DNA of 64,000 nt from Sphingobium trunci (GCF_022664535.1 NZ_JAKUJY010000003.1:62001-126000); one strand, 5' to 3'. Shown: positions 25,217 to 35,133, counted from the first letter of the stretch. Translations and numbers: made by a program. The notes: a model not told the origin generated them from the sequence alone.

Positions 25217-26352
25217 GGCTGGGGCGCCAGCAATATGCCTGCATGCCTGTCCAGAAGCGCGAGATTGGCGCGCACTCCGGGCATGCAGCTTTCGGGAATG
25301 GGCAGGCCCTTGGCCAGCGCGACCCGACCGATGGCGTCATCATCGAGGGGAAGGGCGGGACGGACCGGGTCCGCCCCGCCGGTCCCGCGCGCGAAACGGC
25401 CCGCCATGGCCGCGCACAGGAAAAGCTGAAGCTGGTGGAAGATCATGAGCGGCAGGATCACCATTCCCACCTGTGCCGCCGGGAACAGCGCGCCTGCCAT
25501 CGGCACGCCGGACACGAGGCTCTTTTTGGAGCCGCAGAAGAACAGCACGATGGCGTCGTCGCGGGGCAACCCCGCCAGCCGCGCCGCCAGCGCGTTGGCG
25601 CCCATCACGATCGCCAATATGGCCATGCTGGACGCCAGCAGCAGGAGCAGGTCGCCCGGCCCGACCTGCGACCAGATGCCGTTCACCACCGCCGCGCTGA
25701 AGGCCGAATAGACGACGAGCAGGATCGATCCCCGATCCACCGGCATCAGCAGGCCCCTGTGACGGTCGATGAAACCGCCGATCACCGGGCGCAGCAAATG
25801 GCCCGCGATAAATGGCGCCAGCAGCTGGAGCGCAATCGCCTGCACCGAATGCCAGGATGAGAGCGACTGGCCGGAGGGCAGGTGCATGAAGAGGCCGACC
25901 AGCAGGGGGGTAAGCGCGATGCCGAGCAGATTGGACAGGGAGGCGCTGCACACGGCCGCCGCGACATTGCCGCCCGCCATGGCGGTAAAGGCGATCGAGG
26001 ACTGCACGGTGGATGGCAGCAGGGTGAGGTAGAGGAGGCCCGACAGCAGCAACGGGTCCGCCGATCCGCGCAACAGCGCCGAAAGCGCAAGGCCGATGAC
26101 GGGAAACAGGATATAGGTGGATGCAAGGACCAGCAGGTGCAGGCGCCAGTTGCCCGCGCCCTGGAGGATGGACGCGCGCGACAGTTTCGCCCCATGCAGG
26201 AAGAAGAGCAGCCCGATGGCGATATCGGCGAGAACGCCGGTTGCCGCCGCCGCCTCTCCGCGCACGGGAAAGAGCGACGCCCCGCCGACCACTGCGACGA
26301 GGCATAGAAGAAAGGGGTCGATAAGGGCAGGGAATTTCAGCGGCCGGGCCAT
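25213..26352 (-). CDS. SBF-like (bile acid:sodium symporter family) transporter
   Basis: Inner-membrane protein of about 379 residues with nine or ten hydrophobic segments, of the YfeH-like SBF group. Visible features are IDPFLLCLVAVVGGASLFP, a GLLFFLHGAKLSR segment, LYLTLLPSTVQSSIAFTAMAGGN and LFFCGSKKSLVSGVPMAG, the last two being crossover-type motifs of the fold. ATG at 26352 has an AAGGCGG ribosome-binding site; upstream in-frame codons fall in the promoter. It is the first gene of the long operon, coupled to the amidase. The substrate is unknown. Candidates from context are allantoin, urate, oxalurate or export of oxalate. Confidence 0.85.
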   Translation of the reverse strand: MARPLKFPALIDPFLLCLVAVVGGASLFPVRGEAAAATGVLADIAIGLLFFLHGAKLSRASILQGAGNWRLHLLVLASTYILFPVIGLALSALLRGSADPLLLSGLLYLTLLPSTVQSSIAFTAMAGGNVAAAVCSASLSNLLGIALTPLLVGLFMHLPSGQSLSSWHSVQAIALQLLAPFIAGHLLRPVIGGFIDRHRGLLMPVDRGSILLVVYSAFSAAVVNGIWSQVGPGDLLLLLASSMAILAIVMGANALAARLAGLPRDDAIVLFFCGSKKSLVSGVPMAGALFPAAQVGMVILPLMIFHQLQLFLCAAMAGRFARGTGGADPVRPALPLDDDAIGRVALAKGLPIPESCMPGVRANLALLDRHAGILLAPQP

Positions 26353-26629
26353 GTCCGCCTTATGCAGGCATGAGACCTGCCGATCCAATAGAATGACTGG
26401 CACGGATCGTTGCAAAAATTAGAGATGTCCTGTCACGATGGCGTGGATGCATGTCCGCGGTCTTTGCCGGGTTTGCGTGACATCACGGTCGTCGACCGGT
26501 CGGCAGGCAGGCTGTTGCCACAATGCAACGATTTGCAATATTTAGTCATATTGTTGCAATCTGCGTTGCGGTGCAACAGCATAACGGCGACACTTTCCCC
26601 ATTCAGGGTGTGAAATGGGGAAAGAAATC
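26353..26629. promoter_or_regulatory. Divergent promoter region with repeated GTTGC(A) half-sites
   Basis: This 277-base gap must hold the promoter of the leftward catabolic operon and that of the rightward TonB receptor. It is AT-richer than its surroundings. Half-sites of GTTGC or its complement GCAAC occur at about 26409, 26525-26529, 26553-26557, 26565-26569 and 26573-26577. Two perfect inverted pairs are present: CAATAT-N6-ATATTG at 26536-26553 and GTTGC-GGT-GCAAC at 26565-26577. The density suggests a multi-site operator. The binding protein is unknown; the LysR protein encoded at 5172 is a candidate because GTTGC also recurs upstream of it. Confidence 0.55.
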
Positions 26630-29488
26630 ATGCATATGAAGCATATTCTGCTGGGTAGCGTTGTTTTTTCCGCAGCCATGTGGTCGCTGCCCGCTGCAGC
26701 GCAGTCGGAGCAAGCGCCAGCGGACGATGGCGCCGCCATCATCGTCACCGGCTCGCGCATCCGCATCAATCCGCTGGAACAGCCGTCGCCCGTCGTGACG
26801 GTCGATCAGACTGCGATCGCCCGGACAGGCCTGTCCGCGGTCGCCGATGTTCTGCAACGCCTGCCAAGTGCTAGCGGCGGCCTCAACAGCAAGGTCAACA
26901 ATAGCGGCAATATCGGCAATCCGCCCGATGGCGGCGGCGTGGGTGCCGGTTCGGCCGAAATCGACCTGCGCTATCTGGGAGCCAAGCGCACGCTGGTGCT
27001 GGTGGACGGCATGCGTTACGTAGCCGGAGCGTCGGCGAGCGGCATTCCGGCGACGGTCGACCTCAACACCATTCCCGCCAACATGATCGAGCGGATCGAG
27101 GTGCTGCAGTCGGGCCAGTCGCCGCTCTACGGTTCGGACGCGCTGGCGGGCGTCGTCAACATCATCACCAAGGCGACCCAGGAAGGATTGCAGGCATCCG
27201 CCCAGTTCGGCACCTTCCGCCAGGGCGACGGCCATACCCAGGACTATCAGGTCAGCTACGGCATCAAAGGGCCGACCACCAATCTTGTCTTTGGCGCCAG
27301 CTATGTGAAGCAGGAGGCGGTTCGTACGCGTGACCGCGCGATTTCGCAGTTTCCCAATCCCGGTCAGACCAGTTGCACCGATCCCGTCGGTGGCTGTTCC
27401 AGCGCGACGCTCAATGGCTTTATCGACCTGGGTTCCGGGCCGGTGCTGACGCCCAAGAATCCGCCGCTCACAACCCGTGGCCGTTACGATCCGCTGGACC
27501 CCACAGGCCCGAACAGCGACTTCCGCGCACTGACCACGGCGGATCGCTTCAACTTCGCGCCTTATAACTATTTCCTGACGCCTTCGGAACGCTATGGCGG
27601 CTTCATCAGCGTGAAGCAGGAATTGAGCGACGCGGTCAATTTCCGGGCGAAGCTCGTCTATAATCGCCGCAACAGCCAGAACCAGGCGGCCTTCCTGCCG
27701 TTGTTCATCGGTCCCGACGCGGGCAATGGCAATCTGCTCGACACCATCTCGATCGACGTGACCAATCCCTACAATCCGTTCGGCTACACCCTGTCATCGG
27801 GAGCGGACGGTTCCACGCCCACCTATTCGACGGTTCGCCGCCGCCTGATCGAAGCGGGTCAGCGCACATACAGCCAGACGGTCGATACCATGACGATGAC
27901 CGGCAGCTTCGACGGGTCGTTCCATGTGGGGTCGCATAAATGGTATTGGGACGTCAACGCGATCATCGGCTTCAATGACGCGAAGCAATTGTTCACCGGC
28001 AACATCAATGCCGCCCGGTTGCAGCAGGCGCTGGGTCCGGTTGCCAATTGCGTATCGCCCTGCGTGCCCTTCAATATCTTTGGCGGCGCCGGATCGATCA
28101 CGCCGGCGATGCTGGCCTATGTAGGGTTCGACGAACATGACCGCAGTTCGCAGGAATTGCAGGATTATACCGCGAACCTGTCGGGCGACCTGTTCGATCT
28201 GCCGGCGGGCCCGGTCGGTGTCGCCGTCGGTTACGAGCATCGCTATCAGCTGGGCAGCTTTACCCCCGATCCGGTCATCACGGCCGGACTTGGCGCCGAC
28301 ATTCCGGCCCAACCAGCTCGCGGACACTATAATGCGGACGAAGTCTACGCCGAAATCCGCGTCCCGCTGCTCAAGGACACACCCTTCTTCTATGCGCTCG
28401 ATCTGGACGGGGCGGTGCGGCACGCCCATTACTCGACCAGCGGCAGCAGCACGACCTTCACCGGAAGCGCGCAGTGGAAACCGGTTTCCGATCTTCTCCT
28501 GCGCGCCTCCTATGCCGAAGGATTCCGCGCGCCCAGCATCGGGGAACTGTTCGGCGCGGCATCGCGCAGCGACGCACCGATAGACGATCCGTGCACCAAT
28601 GTGGCAGGATCGCCGTTCCAGACCAACAGCACCGTTCGCGCCAACTGCATCGCCAACGGCGTTCCCGCCAATGGCAGCTATCAGGAGCCGACGGGCGGCC
28701 AGCTGGGCGTGCTGACGGGCGGCAATTCCAGCCTGAAGCCGGAAACGTCGAAAACCTGGCTGTTCGGCGGCGTCTATAGCCCCGGCTGGGCGCGCCGCAC
28801 CGGCTTTGCCAGCCTGCTGAGCCTGGAGGTCAATTATTACGACATCACCGTCGACAATGCGATTTCCAACATCGCGCCGCAAACGACGCTGGAACGTTGC
28901 GCCTTCCTGGCGGATGCGCTGAGTTGCGCATCGGTGACGCGCACCTCCAATGGTCTGATTTCGCGCATCAACGGCGTGCTGCAGAATATCGGCAACATCA
29001 AGACCCGCGGCATCGACGTCACGTTCAACTATCGCACGCCGGAAACCACGGTCGGCAGCTTCGGTTTGTCGGCCAATGGCAATTTCCTGCTGAAATATAC
29101 GGAGACCTTCCCCAGCGCGACCGGGTTCGACACGACGGACTATCTGGGAACGACGCGCGGCTTCCCTGACCAATCCTATCCCAAGTTCAAGGGTAATGCC
29201 GTACTGGACTGGAACCTGAAGGATTTCAGCGCTTCCTTTACCGGCCGTTACATCAGCGGCGTGGTTGAAAGCGACGGGCACAAGCTGAGCAATACTTTCT
29301 ACGGCGACATCCAGCTGGTGTTCACGCCGGGCTTCCTGGACAAGCGCACCACCTTCACCATCGGCGTCAACAATGTCTTCAATCAGGATCCGCCCGCCTG
29401 CAACACCTGCACGGGACCCAATTTCGATCCCACAACCTACGACATTCCGGGACAGTTCGGCTATGCCCGCATAGCCTATAAGATGTGA
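26630..29488 (+). CDS. TonB-dependent receptor divergent from the purine catabolic operon
   Basis: Outer-membrane receptor of about 952 residues. ATG at 26630 was chosen because GGGGAAAG precedes it; upstream (26615) and downstream (26636) in-frame ATGs exist. A signal peptide ends at PAAAQS, the TonB box region reads [11 protein letters not shown], and the plug includes [36 protein letters not shown] and [10 protein letters not shown]. The sequence resembles the large sphingomonad and Xanthomonas receptors with long extracellular loops (Cys pair segments CTDPVGGC and CNTCTGPNF). It ends RIAYKM rather than in Phe. Its promoter is shared with the purine operon, which points to a purine or urate-like ligand. 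Confidence 0.88.
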   Translation: MHMKHILLGSVVFSAAMWSLPAAAQSEQAPADDGAAIIVTGSRIRINPLEQPSPVVTVDQTAIARTGLSAVADVLQRLPSASGGLNSKVNNSGNIGNPPDGGGVGAGSAEIDLRYLGAKRTLVLVDGMRYVAGASASGIPATVDLNTIPANMIERIEVLQSGQSPLYGSDALAGVVNIITKATQEGLQASAQFGTFRQGDGHTQDYQVSYGIKGPTTNLVFGASYVKQEAVRTRDRAISQFPNPGQTSCTDPVGGCSSATLNGFIDLGSGPVLTPKNPPLTTRGRYDPLDPTGPNSDFRALTTADRFNFAPYNYFLTPSERYGGFISVKQELSDAVNFRAKLVYNRRNSQNQAAFLPLFIGPDAGNGNLLDTISIDVTNPYNPFGYTLSSGADGSTPTYSTVRRRLIEAGQRTYSQTVDTMTMTGSFDGSFHVGSHKWYWDVNAIIGFNDAKQLFTGNINAARLQQALGPVANCVSPCVPFNIFGGAGSITPAMLAYVGFDEHDRSSQELQDYTANLSGDLFDLPAGPVGVAVGYEHRYQLGSFTPDPVITAGLGADIPAQPARGHYNADEVYAEIRVPLLKDTPFFYALDLDGAVRHAHYSTSGSSTTFTGSAQWKPVSDLLLRASYAEGFRAPSIGELFGAASRSDAPIDDPCTNVAGSPFQTNSTVRANCIANGVPANGSYQEPTGGQLGVLTGGNSSLKPETSKTWLFGGVYSPGWARRTGFASLLSLEVNYYDITVDNAISNIAPQTTLERCAFLADALSCASVTRTSNGLISRINGVLQNIGNIKTRGIDVTFNYRTPETTVGSFGLSANGNFLLKYTETFPSATGFDTTDYLGTTRGFPDQSYPKFKGNAVLDWNLKDFSASFTGRYISGVVESDGHKLSNTFYGDIQLVFTPGFLDKRTTFTIGVNNVFNQDPPACNTCTGPNFDPTTYDIPGQFGYARIAYKM

Positions 29489-29500
29489 TTTGATGGAAGG

Positions 29501-29544
29501 AGGCGGGTTCGGTGCGACAGACCTGTTCCGCACCGAACGCGCCT
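29501..29544 (+). terminator. Strong stem-loop after the TonB receptor
   Basis: Arms of 16 bases (29501-29516 and 29529-29544) pair with one mismatch around a 12-base loop; the inner GTTCGGTGCG/CGCACCGAAC part is perfect. It begins 12 bases after the receptor stop. No U-run follows on either strand, so it may end or stabilise the transcript without being a classical intrinsic terminator. Confidence 0.6.
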
Positions 29545-29785
29545 ACTTCTCCGCTGCTTTCACGAGCAGGATATGATGGGCGATGATCTTTCGCGCATCA
29601 TCCTGCGGGTTCTGACCCCCGCTGTTCATTTCCAGAACATCGGACACGGCCCGATCGGGCAGGGCGCGGAGATCGCCTGGTGTAGCCCATCCGCCTGAAA
29701 TCTGATAGATGACCTCATGGCGGCCTGTTCGACGGGTTGGCGCCGGAGCTTCATAGGCTGTGCCGGTTTGTGAACCGGCTTCCAA
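29543..29785 (-). CDS. Hypothetical 80-residue frame, possibly not a gene
   Basis: A short minus-strand frame in the 398-base gap between the TonB receptor and the aldo/keto reductase. The later part (HEVIYQISGGWATPGDLRAL and ARKIIAHHILLVKAAEK) reads like a real globular protein, while the first 20 residues do not. I recognise no family. Its stop lies inside the stem-loop that follows the receptor gene. It could be a small gene with a later start or a decayed fragment. Confidence 0.25.
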   Translation of the reverse strand: MEAGSQTGTAYEAPAPTRRTGRHEVIYQISGGWATPGDLRALPDRAVSDVLEMNSGGQNPQDDARKIIAHHILLVKAAEK

Positions 29786-29886
29786 GGTTTTGAGATCGCC
29801 GCCTGGCTACTGCCGGATGTCATCAGAGCATATTCCATTCCCGACGCCGGACATCGGGTCCGGCACGGAATTGAAAGGTTGAGACA

Positions 29887-30900
29887 ATGGCCCTCAAGGA
29901 TATTCTGCCGGGTGAACTCGGCTTCGGCGCGGCGCCGCTTGGCAATATGTTCCGCGACATTCCGGAGGCGGAAGCGCTTGCGACGGTCGAGGCGGCATGG
30001 CAGGACGGCGTCCGCTATTATGACAATGCCCCTTTCTACGGCGCGGGTCTGGCCGAGATCCGCATGGGCGAGGCGTTGAAGGACAAGCCGCGCGCCGATT
30101 ATGTCATCAGCACCAAGGTCGGCCGGTTGATCCTCGACGAGATTGAGGATGTGGGCGCGCGCGACCTGGGCGAAAAGGGCGGCGTCTTCCAACATGGCCG
30201 CCCCAACAGGATCGTGAACGATTATTCGGAAGATGCGACCTACCGGTCGATCGAGGACAGCCTGAAGCGTCTCAAGACCGACCATGTGGACATTGCCTGG
30301 GTCCATGACATCGCGCAGGATTTCTATGGCGACGAATGGCTCGCCATGTTCGAGAGCGCCCGGCGCGGCGCGTTCAGGGCGCTCGACCGGATGCGCGATG
30401 AAGGCGTGATCAAGGCCTGGGGCCTTGGCGTGAACAGGGTCGAGCCGATCGAACTGCTGCTCGCCCTTGAGGCACCCCGTCCGGACGGTTTCCTGCTGGC
30501 GGGGCGCTACACGCTGCTCGATCACGACCATGCGCTCCAGCGTGTCATGCCGATGGTCGCCGAGCGCGGTCTTGGGATTGTGGTTGGCGGTCCCTATAGT
30601 TCGGGCGCCCTCGTGGGCGGACCCAATTTCGAATATGCGCCCGCAACCCCCGCGATCCTCGACAAGGTTGCGCGCATCAAGGCGATCGCCGACCGCCATG
30701 GCGTGAGCATGAAGGCGGCAGGGCTGCAATTTGCGCTCGCCAACCCCGCGGTCGCGGCGGTCATACCGGGCGCCAGCCATCCGGGCCGCATCGCCGAGGA
30801 CCGCGCCGCGCTCCAGGAAAACGTGCCCGCCGATTTCTGGCGCGAACTGCGGGCCGCCCGGCTCGTCAATCCAGCCGCCCCGCTGCCCATCGCCGACTGA
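29887..30900 (+). CDS. Aldo/keto reductase (aldose or pyridoxal dehydrogenase type)
   Basis: NAD(P)-dependent oxidoreductase of 337 residues with the TIM-barrel fold. The catalytic tetrad appears as Asp and Tyr in VRYYDNAPFYGAGLAEIRMG, Lys in YVISTKVGRLI and His in VDIAWVHDIAQDFYG. The overall pattern (GLGVNRVEPIELLL, YTLLDHDHALQRVMP) matches D-threo-aldose 1-dehydrogenase, L-fucose dehydrogenase and pyridoxal 4-dehydrogenase relatives. ATG at 29887 follows a GGTTGAGACA leader. It stands alone on the plus strand with a LysR gene converging from the other side. The sugar substrate cannot be told from sequence; the neighbouring xylan genes make a sugar plausible. Confidence 0.88.
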   Translation: MALKDILPGELGFGAAPLGNMFRDIPEAEALATVEAAWQDGVRYYDNAPFYGAGLAEIRMGEALKDKPRADYVISTKVGRLILDEIEDVGARDLGEKGGVFQHGRPNRIVNDYSEDATYRSIEDSLKRLKTDHVDIAWVHDIAQDFYGDEWLAMFESARRGAFRALDRMRDEGVIKAWGLGVNRVEPIELLLALEAPRPDGFLLAGRYTLLDHDHALQRVMPMVAERGLGIVVGGPYSSGALVGGPNFEYAPATPAILDKVARIKAIADRHGVSMKAAGLQFALANPAVAAVIPGASHPGRIAEDRAALQENVPADFWRELRAARLVNPAAPLPIAD

Positions 30901-30940
30901 CCCGCAAGGCCGGAGGTGGCCGGGTCATGGCCCGGCCGCC

Positions 30941-31846
30941 TCATCCTTCGGCGAGGAAGGCCTGCATGCGCGGCACGGTGAAGTCGAGAAAGGCCCGCAC
31001 GCGGGCCGGCAGGAATTGCGAACCGCGAAACAGGGCGTGAATATCATCTGCTTCGTCAATTTCGCCGTCGGCGAACAGTTCGATCAGTTCGCCACGCGCC
31101 AGGGCGCCGCGCAGATGATAGTCGGCGGTCCTGACGATGCCGACGCCCGCAATGGCCATCCGTCGAAGCGTCTCGCCATTATTGGCCAGAAGCGAACCGC
31201 TCAACATCCGCTCCACGATCCGCCCGCCTTCGCGCATCGGCCAGACCGGCATGGCGCGCCGGAAATTGAAACCCAGGCAATTGTGACCCGCCAGTTCCTC
31301 CGCCGTTCGCGGCGTGCCGTGGCGCGCGAGATAGGCGGGGGAAGCGACGATCCGCCGTCGTGTCTGGCCGATCCTGCGCGCCATCAGGCTCGAATCCTGG
31401 AGCTTGCCGACGCGGATGGCGACATCGGTGCGGTCGAGATACAGGTCGACGACATCGTCCGACAGGGACAGGTCGACGACGATCCTGGGGTAAGCCTCGA
31501 AGAAGGCGGGCAGGATCGGTTCGAGTGCCGTGGCTCCAAACGTCACCGAGGAGGTGACGCGGACCACGCCTTCGGCAGCGGCGCCGCCCTGCGCGATCTG
31601 TCGTTCCGTCTCCTCGATCCGGGCGAGCAGGGCCTGGCTGCGCTCATAATAATATTGCCCTTCGCCGGTCAGCGCCAGCCGCCGGGTCGATCGCTCGATC
31701 AGGCGCACGCCCAGCCGCGCCTCCAGCCGTGCGATCAGCTTGGACACGGTGGAGGGCGTCATCAGCATCAGCCGCGCCGCTTCGGAAAAGCTGCCAGCCT
31801 CCACGACCCGAACGAATACCATCATCTCGCCGGCTCGATTGTCCAT
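30941..31846 (-). CDS. LysR-family regulator (DsdC/AaeR-like group)
   Basis: Transcription regulator of 301 residues: winged helix-turn-helix at residues 5-65 (FVRVVEAGSFSEAARLMLM, TPSTVSKLIARLEARLG, LIERSTRRLALTGEG) and an effector domain from about residue 93 (VRVTSSVTFGATALEPIL). It converges with the aldo/keto reductase, leaving 40 bases between stops, and is followed upstream by the GH8 gene in the same direction but separated by 109 bases. The partner gene it regulates is not obvious; the reductase is the nearest candidate. Confidence 0.9.
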   Translation of the reverse strand: MDNRAGEMMVFVRVVEAGSFSEAARLMLMTPSTVSKLIARLEARLGVRLIERSTRRLALTGEGQYYYERSQALLARIEETERQIAQGGAAAEGVVRVTSSVTFGATALEPILPAFFEAYPRIVVDLSLSDDVVDLYLDRTDVAIRVGKLQDSSLMARRIGQTRRRIVASPAYLARHGTPRTAEELAGHNCLGFNFRRAMPVWPMREGGRIVERMLSGSLLANNGETLRRMAIAGVGIVRTADYHLRGALARGELIELFADGEIDEADDIHALFRGSQFLPARVRAFLDFTVPRMQAFLAEG

Positions 31847-31955
31847 GACCCACCTGTGATCCGGTTTCTCAAAAAGCGGAGGGATTATGCCTGCGCTGCG
31901 GGGGCATGTCGCCTGAATCCGTGAAGCAGGCTATCAGGTGACGAGGGAATGCTCC

Positions 31956-33266
31956 TCATCCATGGCGGGCGCGGCTATGGGGCGGCGCATCGGCACCATA
32001 GGCGCGGAACCGGCCCGACACATGCAGCGTCGCCAGAAACTGGAGCAGTCCGCTATAGTAGCGCCACTTCCCCGAAGGGGGCGACAGAGCCCACAGATCG
32101 GCCACGAAGCGAGGCCAGGGCATCCCCTCGACAGCGAGGGTGGCGACGGCGTTGCAGGCGACCAGTCCCCCAGCGGCTTCGGTGCTGACGGGCGTGCCAT
32201 CGATGCGGTACAGCGCGGAATAACCCTCATTGCCGCGTGCCTGGAAAAAGCCGAGCAAGCGGTTGCTCAATGCCGCGGCGTTGGGATTGCGTCCCCACCA
32301 CGCCTGATCGACCGACCAGTTCGCCGCCGTCCGGAAGGCATCGAACCGGAAGTCGCCATGCCCATGGTTGTGCCGCGGCTGCCCGTCAAATTCGGCATAA
32401 TCGGGAGTCAGCGCGGTTTGCGGATGGGCGGCCTTGTCGAAGAAGCGGCGGCTTGTCTCGGCGATTTCCCGCCAGCGGGCGCGATCCTTCGGTTCGGGCG
32501 CGAACCGCGCCCATAGTTCGTAGAAGGCGGGCAGGTGATAGGATGGATCGGTGAAGGTGGCAGCGCCGCCGACCGGCACGAATACCACCTGCCCATGCTC
32601 CGCCGAGAACAGGGACCGCACGCCGTCGACGACACCGCCGTTCATGGCTTCCTTGTGCAGCATCGTGGTGAGCAGGGCGTCCGCCTGCGCGGCATAATCG
32701 TAGATGCCCCGGCCATTGCCCCAGCGGGCCGACGCCATGATGAGCGCGGTGGCGAAATATTCCTCACCGTCCGATGCGGGCACGGCGTCCCGCGCGCAGC
32801 CGGACGGCTGGCAGGTCCAGCGGAAATAACCGGCGCGTGGCCCCTGCCTGTAGCGCATGTGCGTGGCGGCCCAGTTCCACAAGGCGTCGAAGGCGGCCTT
32901 GCGGTTCATCTGCACGGCGATCATCATCCCATAGGACATGCCCTCGCTGCGTATATCGTCATTTCCCGTGTCGAGAATATAAGCCGCCGGGCCGTCAGGC
33001 GTGGCGGGCGCGGGATAATAGACGCGGTGATCGGCATCCCCCTCGAACAGCGATGCCCAGTAGCTCTGGAGCTTGCGGTCGATATCGCGTTTGCGCAGGC
33101 TTGGCCGCCATTCGCGGAACATGTTGCGATATAGGCCGGTTTCCGCCGCTCCGCGCGCGGACTCGGCCGAGGCGGGAAGGGATGCGGCGCAGATGACGGC
33201 GCAGGCGATAAGGCCGAGGAGGCGGCTGATCGCCGCACGGGCGGATGATCGGATCTTGCCGTGCAT
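31956..33266 (-). CDS. Glycoside hydrolase family 8, oligoxylanase type
   Basis: Exported GH8 enzyme of about 436 residues. The (alpha/alpha)6 barrel contains the general-acid glutamate in RSEGMSYGMMIAVQ, and segments such as SDGEEYFATALIMASARWGNG and VVDGVRSLF that match reducing-end xylose-releasing exo-oligoxylanases better than BcsZ cellulases. The start at 33266 is favoured by GAGGGA seven bases upstream and opens a signal peptide ending SLPASAES; ATG at 33299 would instead overlap the GH43 stop as ATGA. Encoded directly after a GH43 beta-xylosidase, it should shorten xylo-oligosaccharides in the periplasm. Confidence 0.88.
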   Translation of the reverse strand: MHGKIRSSARAAISRLLGLIACAVICAASLPASAESARGAAETGLYRNMFREWRPSLRKRDIDRKLQSYWASLFEGDADHRVYYPAPATPDGPAAYILDTGNDDIRSEGMSYGMMIAVQMNRKAAFDALWNWAATHMRYRQGPRAGYFRWTCQPSGCARDAVPASDGEEYFATALIMASARWGNGRGIYDYAAQADALLTTMLHKEAMNGGVVDGVRSLFSAEHGQVVFVPVGGAATFTDPSYHLPAFYELWARFAPEPKDRARWREIAETSRRFFDKAAHPQTALTPDYAEFDGQPRHNHGHGDFRFDAFRTAANWSVDQAWWGRNPNAAALSNRLLGFFQARGNEGYSALYRIDGTPVSTEAAGGLVACNAVATLAVEGMPWPRFVADLWALSPPSGKWRYYSGLLQFLATLHVSGRFRAYGADAPPHSRARHG

Positions 33267-33295
33267 TCCGGCGTCCCTCGCGATGCCCGAGAAGA

Positions 33296-34942
33296 TCATG
33301 GCCGGGGCTCCGGCAAGGCGGAGAGGGTGAAACTGTCTATGTCCAGCCATCCCCGGCTCGGTTCCTGATTATAGCAGGAGAGGGCGAATTGCTGCCCCTG
33401 GAAGGTGCCGGTCCGCCAATCATAGACCAGCGGGAAATCGCCGCCGACCTCGGTCCATCGGCGCCCGTCGAGGCTGTAGGCGACGCGGCCCGCAGCCTCG
33501 ACGAAATCCATGTCGGTGCGCAGCCACAGCCGGTCGCCGCTGATCGGGACGGACGGGACGCGAATCTCCGTCCTTGGGCCGTCGCGCGTCGAATCCGTGA
33601 CCTGCATGGTCAGCGCGCGGCGTCCGCCGGCGCCGCGTGTAACCGAAAGCTGGGCGCTGATCTTGCCGAAGGTGCCGAAGCCGCAAATATCCCCTGCGCG
33701 AATATGGGCGATGTCGAGCTTTGCGACTGCCCGGCTGCGCGGCCCCTGTCCCTTCTGCAACAGCGTGTTGCGCGCGGTCCAGATGCCGTCGGCCTGGGTC
33801 GGGCGCAATCGCAGGAAACCGGGGCGCTGGTTCAGCGACCAGCGGTCATCCTGGGGATTGTGATTCCACTGCCATTGCTTGCCCAGCGCCGGGCTGGAGA
33901 AATCGTCGGAGGCGGCCGGTTCGACAAAAGCCTTGCCCTGGATGGGCTTGGTCGCACGATCGGGCACGCGGCCGGGCGCCTGCGGCGTTCCCCAGACCGG
34001 CCAGTCGTCCTGCCAGAAGACCGGGCTGATGTTGGTCATGCGGCCGATCGGTCCAGCATCGACCATGACGAAGCCATAATAGTCGCCGTTCGGCAGATCG
34101 ACGAGCGCGCCCTGATGGCCGCCCGTCCTGTCGTCGATCTGGGGTCGCGTTTCCCAGGGACCGGTCGGGCTGCGCGCGCGGGAGACGGTGAGGGCGAGCT
34201 TTCCCGGAATGGCGTTGAAGAGATAGTACCAGCCGCCGCGCTTGACGATCTTCGATCCTTCCGCGCCCTTGTTGAAATAGACGATCTGCGACTTTTCGAC
34301 CGCCGTGAAATCCCTGTTCAGCGTCAGCAGCGTTACCGTGCCGTTCGATCCGACCGAAGTGGCGATATAGCCTGTGCCGTCATCATCGATGAACAGGCCG
34401 GGGTCGAACGCCTGCCGATCGAGTTCGCTGTAGGTCCATGGTCCGTCGGCCGATCTTGAGCGATAGATGCGTGTCTTCATGCCGACCGGCGTCACCGCGA
34501 TGTAGAAGGTTCCCGCATGATGGCGCAGGCTGGCGGCGAAAAATCCATGGCGATAGGAGCCGCCGTCCTGCAGATCGAACTTCGGACTGCCGTCGAGCCG
34601 GGGCAGCACATGCCCCGCCAGCCGCCAGCTCACCAGATCCTTCGAATGAAGCAGGGTGATGCCAGGCGAATTGGCGAAGGTGGTGGACACGAAATAGAAA
34701 TCCTCGCCCACACGGATGATGTCGGGATCGGGATAGTCCGCGAACAGTACCGGATTGCGATATGTGCCGTCGCCCTGGTCGGAGCGCCACGCCTGTGCGT
34801 CCACCGTGCTGGTGCCGATCATGCTTGCCAGTATCGAGAGGGCAGCCAGGCCGAAACGCTGCGCTATTCGTCCTTGATGCCATTTTTTCCGTATCGGGGA
34901 AATGGCCGCGGCAGATGTCAACCTGTTCCTGACCCGTATCAT
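33296..34942 (-). CDS. Glycoside hydrolase family 43 beta-xylosidase/arabinosidase
   Basis: Exported enzyme of 548 residues with a five-bladed propeller and a C-terminal beta-sandwich. The catalytic base is in NPVLFADYPDPDIIRVG, the pKa-modulating Asp in QAFDPGLFIDDDG, and the acid glutamate in FNKGAEGSKIVKRGG. From about residue 330 (SDDFSSPALGKQWQWNHNP) the GH43_C2 domain follows. The N-terminus is long before the signal segment LAALSILASMIGTSTVDAQA, so a later start is possible, although GGAAAG precedes ATG at 34942. It overlaps or abuts the GH8 gene and would release xylose or arabinose from oligosaccharides taken up by the neighbouring receptor. Confidence 0.9.
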   Translation of the reverse strand: MIRVRNRLTSAAAISPIRKKWHQGRIAQRFGLAALSILASMIGTSTVDAQAWRSDQGDGTYRNPVLFADYPDPDIIRVGEDFYFVSTTFANSPGITLLHSKDLVSWRLAGHVLPRLDGSPKFDLQDGGSYRHGFFAASLRHHAGTFYIAVTPVGMKTRIYRSRSADGPWTYSELDRQAFDPGLFIDDDGTGYIATSVGSNGTVTLLTLNRDFTAVEKSQIVYFNKGAEGSKIVKRGGWYYLFNAIPGKLALTVSRARSPTGPWETRPQIDDRTGGHQGALVDLPNGDYYGFVMVDAGPIGRMTNISPVFWQDDWPVWGTPQAPGRVPDRATKPIQGKAFVEPAASDDFSSPALGKQWQWNHNPQDDRWSLNQRPGFLRLRPTQADGIWTARNTLLQKGQGPRSRAVAKLDIAHIRAGDICGFGTFGKISAQLSVTRGAGGRRALTMQVTDSTRDGPRTEIRVPSVPISGDRLWLRTDMDFVEAAGRVAYSLDGRRWTEVGGDFPLVYDWRTGTFQGQQFALSCYNQEPSRGWLDIDSFTLSALPEPRP

Positions 34943-35097
34943 GCTGTTCTTTCCATTCGACGGGATAATTATCCCGTGGTTGACCGTTGAAATATTCAGT
35001 CACGGCGGGTGACAAGATGAGAATGGAAATTCCTGCTCCATATCTCGACTTGGTACCGACTCATCCAATTTTGAGCCGTATCAATCTGGTCTCCTGC

Positions 35098-35133
35098 AAA
35101 AAATGGGCACGGCATCGCTGATACCGTGCCCCA
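35098..35133 (-). terminator. Rho-independent terminator of the xylan TonB receptor
   Basis: On the minus strand the stem GGGCACGG pairs with CCGTGCCC (arms 35124-35131 and 35105-35112) over an 11-base loop and is followed immediately by six T residues. It lies 12 bases after the receptor stop and separates that transcript from the GH43/GH8 pair, which therefore needs its own promoter in 34943-35097. Confidence 0.85.
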
